From NCBI RefSeq assembly GCF_037204085.1, contig NZ_JBBCBW010000001.1, forward strand, positions 310,001-374,000: 64,000 nt of DNA. Direction: 5' to 3'. Every line of letters starts with the position of its first letter. Position 1 is the first letter of the stretch. Shown here in pieces: positions 43,149-50,747 of this stretch. The notes under the pieces are model-generated. The model was not told the DNA's origin and made no database searches. It saw nothing but the letters and a program-made list of their open reading frames with translations. The translations under genes were made by a program, and so were the position numbers. Source of the stretch: Variovorax sp037204085. GTDB taxonomy: Bacteria > Pseudomonadota > Gammaproteobacteria > Burkholderiales > Burkholderiaceae_C.

Positions 43149-43604
43149 ATGCCGCACAAACTTCCGCTCGACACGCTCACCGACCTCGCCCGCAACAAGA
43201 CCGACGATGCCGCGCGGCAGCTCGGCCTGCTGCAGAACGCGCAAGTCAGCGCCGCGCAAAAGCTGGAGCTGCTGCTGCAATACCGCCAGGACTACAGCGA
43301 CCAGCTGCACGTGCTGATGCAGAACGGCCTGCCCTCGGCGCAGTGGCACAACTACCGCAACTTTCTCGGCACGCTCGATGGCGCCATCCAGCAGCAGCAA
43401 GCCATCGTCGCGCAGGCGGCCAGCCGGCTGGACATCGGCCGCAACGAATGGCAGCACCACAAGCGCCGCCTCAACTCCTTCGACGCGCTGGCCGAGCGCA
43501 TGCGGCGGCAAGAGCTCGTGGTCGGCGCACGGCGCGAGCAACGCGACAGCGACGAACGCGCGGCGCGCAAGTTCTTCGACCGTGCCTCCCAACCGACACC
43601 CTGA
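43149..43604 (+). CDS. fliJ: Flagellar export protein FliJ
   Basis: Coiled-coil stalk of the export ATPase and escort chaperone. The 151-residue product is helical throughout (LQNAQVSAAQKLELLLQYRQDY, RLNSFDALAERMRRQELV). The ATG at 43149 follows GGAGCCGCC. Identification rests on the coiled coil, the length and the position after fliI. Confidence 0.92.
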   Translation: MPHKLPLDTLTDLARNKTDDAARQLGLLQNAQVSAAQKLELLLQYRQDYSDQLHVLMQNGLPSAQWHNYRNFLGTLDGAIQQQQAIVAQAASRLDIGRNEWQHHKRRLNSFDALAERMRRQELVVGARREQRDSDERAARKFFDRASQPTP

Positions 43605-43624
43605 CGTTTTCCTGAAGAACCGCC

Positions 43625-45013
43625 ATGCCCACCTTCATCGCTCCTTCCTTCGCGCCCAATGCAGCCGGCGCCTCGGCCTCTTCGACGGCCTCCGGCCCGC
43701 GCGGCCGCAACGCCGAGGAAGCCGACGGCCGCAGCTTCAATGCGGTGCTGACCCGTTCGCGCGGCGCCGGCCAGCCGCAGCAATCGCAGCAGGCGCAGGA
43801 AGATTCCGCGTCGCCCGCGCTCGAAGGCAAGGCACGGCAAAAATCCTCTCGCGCCGGCGACCGCAAGGACGACCTGCCCGTCGAGCTGCCGCTGGCATTT
43901 TTTGCACCGACCATGACCGCGCTGGCTTCATCGCCCGCGGCGGCCTCGGCGCTCCCGGGTGGGGCAACCGTGGCGGCCACCCTGCCTGAAGGCGCCCAGA
44001 GCCTGTTGACTGCCGACGCAGCCGTGGCGGCCCTGCCCACCGACGCTGCCATGGATGCGCTGCCCGACGATGCGACCGAGGCCGAAGGGGCCGAGGGCGG
44101 AAACCCGGCAACGGCCGCACTGCCGCGCGATGCCCAAGCCGTGGCATCGGAAATCGCGCAGCCGAAGAACAAGGGCCGTGCCGAAGCGGCCATCGGCCAG
44201 CCCGTTGCCGAATTGCCGGCAGTTACAGCGCTGCCAGCAGCAGGTATCGCAGCAGCCGCGGGCACCGTGCCGGACGCCGCTACGGCTCCGTCCGGCGATG
44301 CGACCGCCGCAACCGTCACCGCCATTGCTTCTGAAGCGGCGAAGGCGGCTGCCGCTTCCCCGGCCGCCGACGAAGCGCTATCGGCACCCACAGCCGCAAT
44401 GCTCGCAGCCGACAAGCCCGACCTCGGCGCCGCAACGTCCAATGCAGCCGATCCGTTCACCCTGCCGCAAGGGATGACTTTCACCACCGCCGCGGTCGAC
44501 CGCGCGAACCTGCCCGCCAATGCCAGCCAGGTGCCTGTACTGAACGTGGCACCGCCCGTGGGCTCCGACGAATGGGGCCCCGCCCTCGGCCACCAGATGC
44601 TGCGCATGAACGCGGCCGGCGCGCAGGTTGCCGAGCTGAACCTGAACCCGGCCGGTCTCGGCCCGCTGAAGGTCACGCTCTCGATGGGAGACAACCAGGC
44701 GCAGGCCATGTTCGTATCGGCCCATGAAAGCGTGCGCAAGGCCGTGGAGGCGGCGCTGCCGCAATTGCGCGCGAGCCTTGCGGAACAAGGCATCAGCCTG
44801 GGCCAGGCCTCGGTGGGTGCGGAGGCACATCGTTTTGCCGGCCAGGGCGGCGCCTTCGACCAGCAAGCCCAGCAGCAGCAGGGTTCGAACCGGCAGACGC
44901 AGTACCCGGCCCCCGGTCGCGCGGACGCCGCTGCCCTCGCCGGGCCGCTGCACGGCAGCCTGCCGCCCGCCGCGCCGCGCACATCCAGTGCCGGCGTAGA
45001 CACCTTCGCATGA
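43625..45013 (+). CDS. fliK: Flagellar hook-length control protein FliK
   Basis: Secreted molecular ruler that triggers the export switch when the hook is complete. The 462-residue protein has a long Ala/Thr/Asp-rich, low-complexity N-terminal part and a C-terminal Flg_hook domain (VAELNLNPAGLGPLKVTLSMGDNQAQAMF, VRKAVEAALPQLRASLAEQGI). A Gln/Ala tail follows. A second FliK-like protein is encoded at 31674-33005. Confidence 0.92.
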   Translation: MPTFIAPSFAPNAAGASASSTASGPRGRNAEEADGRSFNAVLTRSRGAGQPQQSQQAQEDSASPALEGKARQKSSRAGDRKDDLPVELPLAFFAPTMTALASSPAAASALPGGATVAATLPEGAQSLLTADAAVAALPTDAAMDALPDDATEAEGAEGGNPATAALPRDAQAVASEIAQPKNKGRAEAAIGQPVAELPAVTALPAAGIAAAAGTVPDAATAPSGDATAATVTAIASEAAKAAAASPAADEALSAPTAAMLAADKPDLGAATSNAADPFTLPQGMTFTTAAVDRANLPANASQVPVLNVAPPVGSDEWGPALGHQMLRMNAAGAQVAELNLNPAGLGPLKVTLSMGDNQAQAMFVSAHESVRKAVEAALPQLRASLAEQGISLGQASVGAEAHRFAGQGGAFDQQAQQQQGSNRQTQYPAPGRADAAALAGPLHGSLPPAAPRTSSAGVDTFA

Positions 45014-45120
45014 GACGAACGCGGGATCTGAGGCCTTTTCCCGCGCTTGATCAGCCCTTCGTTTGCCGGGCACCTGGCAAAGAATAGTCCCAACCAGACA
45101 TTGTTTTCGCAGTTTCAAAT
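45014..45120 (+). promoter_or_regulatory. Leader of fliLMNOPQR with a TTTGCC/GGCAAA dyad
   Basis: The 107-bp gap after fliK contains a perfect inverted repeat TTTGCC (45062-45067) - N8 - GGCAAA (45076-45081), continued on the right as GAATAG, so the half-site resembles an enteric FlhDC half-site GGCANNAATAG, although the orientation of the two arms differs. A promoter for fliL-R is likely here, but no hexamers are clear. No good Shine-Dalgarno sequence precedes the fliL ATG. Confidence 0.4.
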
Positions 45121-45621
45121 ATGGCTACCAGTCCTTCTGCCGCACTCGCTCCGCCCGCTGCCGCGCCTCGCTCCTCGAAGCTGAAGATCGTGATTCCGGT
45201 CGCCGTGCTGGCCTGCGGTCTTGCCGGCGGCGGCGGCTATTACCTGATGAGCCAGCGCGCTCCCGCCGCGGCCGCCGAATCGGCCGCACCGGTGCTCCTG
45301 CCCGACAAGCCGATCTTCGTGACGATCGAGCCCCTGACCGTCAACGTGCAGTCCGAAGGCCGCGCGCGCTTCCTGCACGTGGGCATGGCCCTGAAGGTAC
45401 GCAACGAGCAGGCCAAGGCGCACGTCATCGAGTACATGCCCGAGGTGCGCAGCCGGCTGCTGCTGCTGCTGTCGAACCGCCCGCCCGAGTCGCTGGTGAC
45501 CACCGAGGACAGGGCCCGGCTGGCCGAGGAAATCCGCCTCGAGCTGAGCCGCCCGCTGGCTGCAGGCTTTCCCCCGCAGGAGATCGGCAGCGTTTCCTTC
45601 AACACCTTCATGGTGCAGTAA
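45121..45621 (+). CDS. fliL: Flagellar basal body-associated protein FliL
   Basis: Single-pass membrane protein that surrounds the stator and supports torque. The 166-residue protein has an Ala/Pro-rich cytoplasmic start, one membrane helix (LKIVIPVAVLACGLAGGGGYYLM), and a periplasmic stomatin-like domain (FVTIEPLTVNVQSEGRARFLHVGMAL). It begins the fliL-R set. Confidence 0.95.
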   Translation: MATSPSAALAPPAAAPRSSKLKIVIPVAVLACGLAGGGGYYLMSQRAPAAAAESAAPVLLPDKPIFVTIEPLTVNVQSEGRARFLHVGMALKVRNEQAKAHVIEYMPEVRSRLLLLLSNRPPESLVTTEDRARLAEEIRLELSRPLAAGFPPQEIGSVSFNTFMVQ

Positions 45622-45644
45622 ATCTTTTTCCGGACCGGCGATTC

Positions 45645-46646
45645 ATGGCCTATGAACAGGTGCTCTCCCAAGACGAAGTCGACGCGCTGCTGCAGGGCGT
45701 TACCGGAGGCAGCCCCGAGCAGAACGACGGCGCTGCCCCCAGGTCGGACGGCCTGCCGGTGTACGACCTCGGCGCGCCCGATCGCGTGGTGCGCGGCCGC
45801 ATGCACACGCTGGAGGTCATCAACGACCGCTTTGCGCGCCACCTGCGCAGCTCGCTGCTGAACTTCATGCGCCGCAGCCCCGACATTTCGGTCGGGCCGG
45901 TACACATCCAGCAGTACGGCGAGTTCGTGCGGCACCTGCCGGTGCCCGCCAACATCAACATGCTGCACATGAAGCCGCTGCGCGGTACGGCTCTTTTCGT
46001 GTTCGACCCGAAGCTGGTGTTCCTGGTGGTCGACAACCTCTTTGGCAGCGACGGGCGCTATCACGTACGCGTGGAGGGCCGCGACTTCACGCGCACCGAG
46101 CAGCGCATCATCAAGCGCCTGCTGAACCTCACGCTGCAGTGCTATGCAGACGCCTGGCAGCCGGTGTTTCCGCTGAGCTTCGACTACGTGCGCGCAGAAA
46201 TGCACGGCAAGCTGGCCAACATCGTCGCGCCGAACGAGGTGGTGATCAACACCACGCTGCAGATCGAGTTCGGCCCGGTGGGCGGCTTCCTGCACGTGTG
46301 CATTCCCTATTCGATGATCGAGCCGATCCGCGACCTGCTCTCCAACCCGGTGCAGGACGAGATCGAGGTCGACAAGCGCTGGGTGCGGCAGATGTCGCAG
46401 CAGATGCAGAGCGCCGACGTGGAGCTCAGCGCCGAATTCATTACCTTGCCCTCGACCATCGGCGAGGTCCTCAAGCTGCAGGCGGGCGACGTGCTGCCCA
46501 TTGAACTTCCCGAGTCGATCACCGCACGCGTGGACGGCATTCCGGTAATGGAGTGCGGCTACGGCGTATCGAACGAACGCTATGCCCTGCGCGTGCTGCA
46601 GATGATCTCCCACCAAGACAGCGATCTGAAGAACGAACATGACTGA
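45645..46646 (+). CDS. fliM: Flagellar motor switch protein FliM
   Basis: C-ring protein that receives CheY-P. The ATG at 45645 gives 333 residues. The N-terminal CheY-binding peptide (LSQDEVDALLQGV, residues ~7-19) is intact. The middle CheC-like domain includes GPVHIQQYGEFVRHLPVPANINML, and the C-terminal surface-presentation domain pairs with FliN. It overlaps fliN by 8 bp. Confidence 0.97.
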   Translation: MAYEQVLSQDEVDALLQGVTGGSPEQNDGAAPRSDGLPVYDLGAPDRVVRGRMHTLEVINDRFARHLRSSLLNFMRRSPDISVGPVHIQQYGEFVRHLPVPANINMLHMKPLRGTALFVFDPKLVFLVVDNLFGSDGRYHVRVEGRDFTRTEQRIIKRLLNLTLQCYADAWQPVFPLSFDYVRAEMHGKLANIVAPNEVVINTTLQIEFGPVGGFLHVCIPYSMIEPIRDLLSNPVQDEIEVDKRWVRQMSQQMQSADVELSAEFITLPSTIGEVLKLQAGDVLPIELPESITARVDGIPVMECGYGVSNERYALRVLQMISHQDSDLKNEHD

Positions 46647-47106
46647 CAACACCCCATCCTCCAGCGATGCGGACGACTGGGCCAGCGCGCTGGCCGAGCA
46701 GACCGCGGCTTCCGCTCCCGCTCCCGCACCCGCCCCGGCACCTGCGCCGGCCCCCGCCTTTGCGCCCGCGCCTGCCGCCGCTCCCGCAGGCAGCCGCGTC
46801 TTCCAGCCGCTGCAGCCGGCACCGTCCGCTTCGGGTTCGCCGGTGGATGTGGAACGCATCCTCGACGTGCCGGTGCAGCTGACGGCCGAACTCGGACGCA
46901 CCCGCATCACCATCAAGAGCCTGCTGCAGCTGTCGCAGGGTTCGGTGGTGGAGCTGGACGGCCTGGCCGGCCAGCCGCTGGACGTGCTGATCAACGGCTA
47001 CCTGATTGCGCAGGGTGAAGTGGTCGTGGTGAACGAGAAGTACGGCATTCGCCTGACCGACATCGTCACGCCCTCCGAACGCATGCAGAAGCTCGGCCGG
47101 TCATGA
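46639..47106 (+). CDS. fliN: Flagellar motor switch protein FliN
   Basis: Forms the base of the C-ring with FliM. The 155-residue protein has an N-terminal Ala-Pro repeat spacer (about residues 25-55, alternating Ala and Pro) and a standard C-terminal SpoA domain (ILDVPVQLTAELGRTRITIKSLLQL, GEVVVVNEKYGIRLTDIVTP). The spacer makes it longer than E. coli FliN (137). It overlaps fliM and fliO. Confidence 0.96.
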   Translation: MTDNTPSSSDADDWASALAEQTAASAPAPAPAPAPAPAPAFAPAPAAAPAGSRVFQPLQPAPSASGSPVDVERILDVPVQLTAELGRTRITIKSLLQLSQGSVVELDGLAGQPLDVLINGYLIAQGEVVVVNEKYGIRLTDIVTPSERMQKLGRS

Positions 47107-47615
47107 ACCTTCTTGCAAGGCCTGCCAGGCGGTTGCGGCGCGTTGCCGCATCGATTGCGGCCGCGGCATGCAGCCTGGCCGCGCACGCCGCCCATGCCGC
47201 GCTACCGACGGTGCCCTCGCCCGTCGAAACGGCGGCCCCGGCAGTCGGTGCGTCCAGCCTGCTGCAGGCCGGCTTCGGCATGTTCGCGGTGCTGGGCCTC
47301 ATCTTCCTGTGCGCCTGGGCGGCGCGCCGCTTCGGACTGCAGCGCCTGGGCGGCGGCCAGTTCGTGAAGGTGGTTTCGAGTGCCATGGTCGGCCAGCGCG
47401 AACGCGTGGTGGTGGTCGAGGTTGGCGCCACCTGGCTGGTGCTGGGCGTTACATCGAGCCAGGTGAACACGCTGCATTCGATGCCGGCACAGGCGGTGCC
47501 CGCAAGCCCGGGCGCAACGGCCTCCATGCCGGATCCACGCCTTGCCGGCGCAGCAGGCCTCTTCGCTCAAAAACTGCGCGACTCCCTCGGACTCAGGCAG
47601 CGGCCGAACCCATGA
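47103..47615 (+). CDS. fliO: Flagellar export apparatus protein FliO
   Basis: Small bitopic membrane protein that helps assemble the FliP ring. The 170-residue product has an N-terminal hydrophobic signal-like segment, a membrane helix (LQAGFGMFAVLGLIFLCAWAARR) and a small cytoplasmic domain (VVSSAMVGQRERVVVVEVGATWLVLGV). It overlaps fliN and fliP by four bases each. Confidence 0.9.
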   Translation: MNLLARPARRLRRVAASIAAAACSLAAHAAHAALPTVPSPVETAAPAVGASSLLQAGFGMFAVLGLIFLCAWAARRFGLQRLGGGQFVKVVSSAMVGQRERVVVVEVGATWLVLGVTSSQVNTLHSMPAQAVPASPGATASMPDPRLAGAAGLFAQKLRDSLGLRQRPNP

Positions 47616-48379
47616 TTCGCATTGCTTCCCAGCGACGCTTTCGCAGCGTCGTGCTGACCCTGCTCGCCCTCGCCCTCGCGCTGCCGATGACGGCATGGAC
47701 GCAGGGCCTGCCCGGCCTGACCAACTCGCCCGGCCCCGGCGGCAGCCAGACTTGGTCGCTCAGCGTGCAGACGCTGGTGCTGCTCACGTCGATTACGTTC
47801 CTGCCGGCACTGCTGCTGAGCATGACGAGCTTCACCCGCATCCTCATCGTGCTGGGCCTCCTGCGCACCGCCATCGGCACGGCGTCGTCGCCGCCCAACC
47901 AGATCCTGGTAGGCCTGTCGCTCTTCCTGACGTTCTTCGTGATGTCGCCGGTGTTCGACAAGGTCTACGACGAAGCCTACAAGCCGTTCTCCGAAAACAA
48001 GATCACGGCCGAGAAGGCGCTGGAAAAAGGCATTGCGCCCTTCAAGTCCTTCATGCTCAAGCAGACCCGCGAAAACGACCTGGCCCTGTTCGCCAGGCTC
48101 GCGAAGATTCCCGACATGCAGGGGCCGGAAGAAGTGCCGCTTCGCATCCTGCTTCCCGCCTTTGTGATCAGTGAACTGAAAACGGCGTTCCAGATCGGCT
48201 TCACCATCTTCATACCGTTTCTCATCATCGACCTGGTGGTAGCCAGCGTGCTGATGTCCATGGGCATGATGATGGTGCCGCCCGCCTCCATTGCCTTGCC
48301 CTTCAAGCTGATGCTGTTCGTCATGGCCGACGGTTGGCAATTGCTGATCGGCGCACTGGCCCAAAGCTTTTATCTTTAG
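47612..48379 (+). CDS. fliP: Flagellar export gate protein FliP
   Basis: Core of the export gate. The ATG at 47612 gives 255 residues with a cleavable signal (LTLLALALALPMTAWTQ) and four membrane helices. Hallmarks: LTSITFLPALLLSMTSFTRILIVL, LRTAIGTASSPPNQILVGLSLFLTFF, and ISELKTAFQIGFTIFIPFLIIDLVVASVLMSMGM. It is followed by fliQ after 9 bp. Confidence 0.97.
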   Translation: MIRIASQRRFRSVVLTLLALALALPMTAWTQGLPGLTNSPGPGGSQTWSLSVQTLVLLTSITFLPALLLSMTSFTRILIVLGLLRTAIGTASSPPNQILVGLSLFLTFFVMSPVFDKVYDEAYKPFSENKITAEKALEKGIAPFKSFMLKQTRENDLALFARLAKIPDMQGPEEVPLRILLPAFVISELKTAFQIGFTIFIPFLIIDLVVASVLMSMGMMMVPPASIALPFKLMLFVMADGWQLLIGALAQSFYL

Positions 48380-48388
48380 AGGTCCGGA

Positions 48389-48658
48389 ATGACACCCGAA
48401 TCCGTCATGTCCCTGGGCAGCCAGGCGATCCACGTCTCGCTGCTGCTCGGCGCGCCGATGCTGCTGGTGGCGCTGATCGTCGGCCTGGTCATCAGCATCT
48501 TCCAGGCGGCCACGCAGATCAACGAAGCCACGCTGTCGTTCATTCCCAAGCTGCTGGCCGTGTTCGCGGTGCTGGTGATTGCCGGCCCGTGGATGCTGGC
48601 CCAGATGCTCGACTACATCCGCACGCTGTTCTCGAGCATTCCGCATCTCGTGGCCTGA
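48389..48658 (+). CDS. fliQ: Flagellar export gate protein FliQ
   Basis: An 89-residue membrane protein with two helices (VSLLLGAPMLLVALIVGLVISIFQAATQINEATLSFIPK, then LVIAGPWMLAQMLDYIRTL), the length and sequence expected of FliQ in the FliPQR gate. An AGAGGTCCGGA site precedes the ATG. Confidence 0.96.
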   Translation: MTPESVMSLGSQAIHVSLLLGAPMLLVALIVGLVISIFQAATQINEATLSFIPKLLAVFAVLVIAGPWMLAQMLDYIRTLFSSIPHLVA

Positions 48659-48671
48659 GGGCACGCGCGCG

Positions 48672-49466
48672 ATGCCCGCCATCTTCTCCGTCACGTCGGC
48701 GGAGCTCACCGCCTGGATGACGGCCTTCCTGTGGCCGTTCATCCGCATGCTGGCACTGGTCAGCACCGCGCCGGTGTTCGGTGAGCCCGGTGTCTCGCGC
48801 CAACTCAAGGTGGCCATTGCGGCCTTGCTGACCATTGCCATTGCGCCGACGCTCGGGCCCATGCCACCAGTGCCGGTGGTTTCCGCCGGCGGCATCTGGA
48901 TCATCGTGCAGCAGGTGCTCATCGGCGCCGCCATCGGCTTCACGATGCGCATGGTGTTTGCCGCCGTGCTGGCCGCGGGCGAATACATCGGTCTGCAGAT
49001 GGGCCTTTCCTTCGCATCGTTTTTCGACCCGATGGCCGGCGGCGCCACGATGGTGGTCGCGCGGCTGATGCACATGCTGGCCATCCTGCTCTTCCTGGCG
49101 GTGGACGGCCATCTGCTGATGGTGGCCGGCCTGGCAGAAAGCTTCAGCACACTGCCGATTGCCGATGCGCCATTGGCTGCACAAGGCTGGATGTTCCTGG
49201 TGCTGGGCGGCGGGCAGATCTTCATCAACGGCTTCATGCTTTCGCTGCCGCTGGTGACCGCGCTGCTCACGCTGAACCTTGCAATGGGCATCCTGAACCG
49301 GGCCTCGCCGCAGTTCAGCATTTTTGCAGTCGGCTTTCCGCTCACGCTGCTGGCGGGCATCGGCATGATGCAGCTGCTCTGGCCGCAGTTCGGCGCCTTT
49401 ATGGAGCCGCGCTTTGCCGCCGCGCTTTCTTCGGTGCTCCAGCTCACGCAAACCTTGCGGCCCTGA
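48672..49466 (+). CDS. fliR: Flagellar export gate protein FliR
   Basis: Third subunit of the FliPQR gate. The ATG at 48672 gives 264 residues with about six membrane helices (ITAWMTAFLWPFIRMLALVSTAPVF-like start, EYIGLQMGLSFASFFDP). It closes the fliL-R set and is convergent with flgL across a 28-bp palindromic gap. Confidence 0.95.
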   Translation: MPAIFSVTSAELTAWMTAFLWPFIRMLALVSTAPVFGEPGVSRQLKVAIAALLTIAIAPTLGPMPPVPVVSAGGIWIIVQQVLIGAAIGFTMRMVFAAVLAAGEYIGLQMGLSFASFFDPMAGGATMVVARLMHMLAILLFLAVDGHLLMVAGLAESFSTLPIADAPLAAQGWMFLVLGGGQIFINGFMLSLPLVTALLTLNLAMGILNRASPQFSIFAVGFPLTLLAGIGMMQLLWPQFGAFMEPRFAAALSSVLQLTQTLRP

Positions 49467-49486
49467 GGGGCGGCCCGGGCCGCCCC
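49467..49486. terminator. Bidirectional terminator-like palindrome between fliR and flgL
   Basis: Directly after the fliR stop comes a perfect 20-bp G+C palindrome with arms GGGGCGGCCC and GGGCCGCCCC and no spacer. It lies between convergent fliR and flgL, so it can end transcription from both sides, although T-runs are poor. Confidence 0.65.
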
Positions 49487-49494
49487 GCTCTTCA

Positions 49495-50706
49495 TCACAG
49501 GTAGTTGAACAGCGCGATGCTGTGCAACCGTGCAAAGGTCTGCTGAGTTGCCTTGAGCGACGTTTCGCGCTGCAGGTATTCCGAAATGGCGCTGGCCGGG
49601 TCCAGGTCCTCGATTTCCGAAAGATAGCTCTTGTCGATCAGAAAGCGCGAGGCGCCGCCTGTGTTGAGCGCCTCGATCTCGTTCATGCGCGAACCGATCG
49701 ACGAGGTGACCGTGAGCACGTTGTCGTGCGCGTTGGTGATCTTCACGTTGAAGGTGCTGAGCGCGTTCGACAAATCGGCTTTGGCCGCATCGCCGCCGCC
49801 GGTCAGCGGCTTCTTCAACGCAGTGATCATGTCGCCGATGGCGGCGAAGACGTCGGTGCCCGCATTGCGCGCCGTGGCCACCTGGAAGGTATCGCCGTCG
49901 GCGGGGGTGCCGCTCATCTTGAGCTGCAGGCCGCCGAACGAGATGGGTGTGCCGGACACGTAGGGCCCGGTTGCAGCCACCACGGGAGGCGTGTCCTGGG
50001 TGGTGACGGTGTAGTTGCCGCCAGCAAAGCTGATCGTGAAGTCCTTGCCGTAGTTGGCGGCGGTCGCATCGGTCAGGCCCACGGGTCCGAACACGCCCGA
50101 GCCGGTGTTGGCCGCACCGGCGGAGCTCACGTAGCCCGCACCGCCCTGCACCGACTGGAACACGCTGCGGCCGTCGTCGGTGGTCGCCATCTGGCGCGAC
50201 ACGTCGATCTGCATGAGGCGCTGGCCCTGGTCGCCCATGTACTGGATGCCGCCTGCGGCATCGGCCACGAAAGGCGGGCTGGCGCTCTTGAAGCCGGCAA
50301 ACAGGAACTGGCCGTTGCCGTCGTCGGCGTTGGCCACGTTCACCAGTTGGTCCAGGTTGCTCTGCAGCGTGGTGGCGAGCGAGGCGCGGTCGGCGTCCGA
50401 GAGGGTGCCGTTGCCCGCCTGCACGGCCAGCGTCTTCATGTTCTGCATGATCGAGGTGGCCGACTTCAACGCGGTTTCCTCTTGCGAGAGCGAGAGCATC
50501 GCGCGGCTGCGGCTGCTGGCGTACTGGGCCGACTCGGCCATTGCCTGGCTGACGCCCAGCGCGCGCGCGGCCGCCACCGGATCGTCGGCCGGCGTCAGGA
50601 ACTTGGTGCCCGCGGCAAGCTGCTGCTGAACGCGAAACAGCTGCTGTTGCTGCGAACCCAGGGCGCTCATGCTCTGGGCGTAGAAGGATTGGGTGCTGAT
50701 GCGCAT
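49495..50706 (-). CDS. flgL: Flagellar hook-filament junction protein FlgL (HAP3)
   Basis: Joins FlgK to flagellin. The ATG at 50704-50706 (MRISTQSFYAQSMSALG), three bases inside a possible GTG, follows CAGGAGTC and gives 403 residues. The flagellin-like N- and C-terminal helices (YASSRSRAMLSLSQEETALKSA, FARLHSIALFNYL) are clear. A middle segment PISFGGLQLKMSGTPADGDTF closely resembles one in FlgK. It follows flgK by 41 bp. Confidence 0.95.
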   Translation of the reverse strand: MRISTQSFYAQSMSALGSQQQQLFRVQQQLAAGTKFLTPADDPVAAARALGVSQAMAESAQYASSRSRAMLSLSQEETALKSATSIMQNMKTLAVQAGNGTLSDADRASLATTLQSNLDQLVNVANADDGNGQFLFAGFKSASPPFVADAAGGIQYMGDQGQRLMQIDVSRQMATTDDGRSVFQSVQGGAGYVSSAGAANTGSGVFGPVGLTDATAANYGKDFTISFAGGNYTVTTQDTPPVVAATGPYVSGTPISFGGLQLKMSGTPADGDTFQVATARNAGTDVFAAIGDMITALKKPLTGGGDAAKADLSNALSTFNVKITNAHDNVLTVTSSIGSRMNEIEALNTGGASRFLIDKSYLSEIEDLDPASAISEYLQRETSLKATQQTFARLHSIALFNYL

Positions 50707-50747
50707 CACGACTCCTGAAATCTGTTTTTGTAAAAGCGAGGGCCGGA

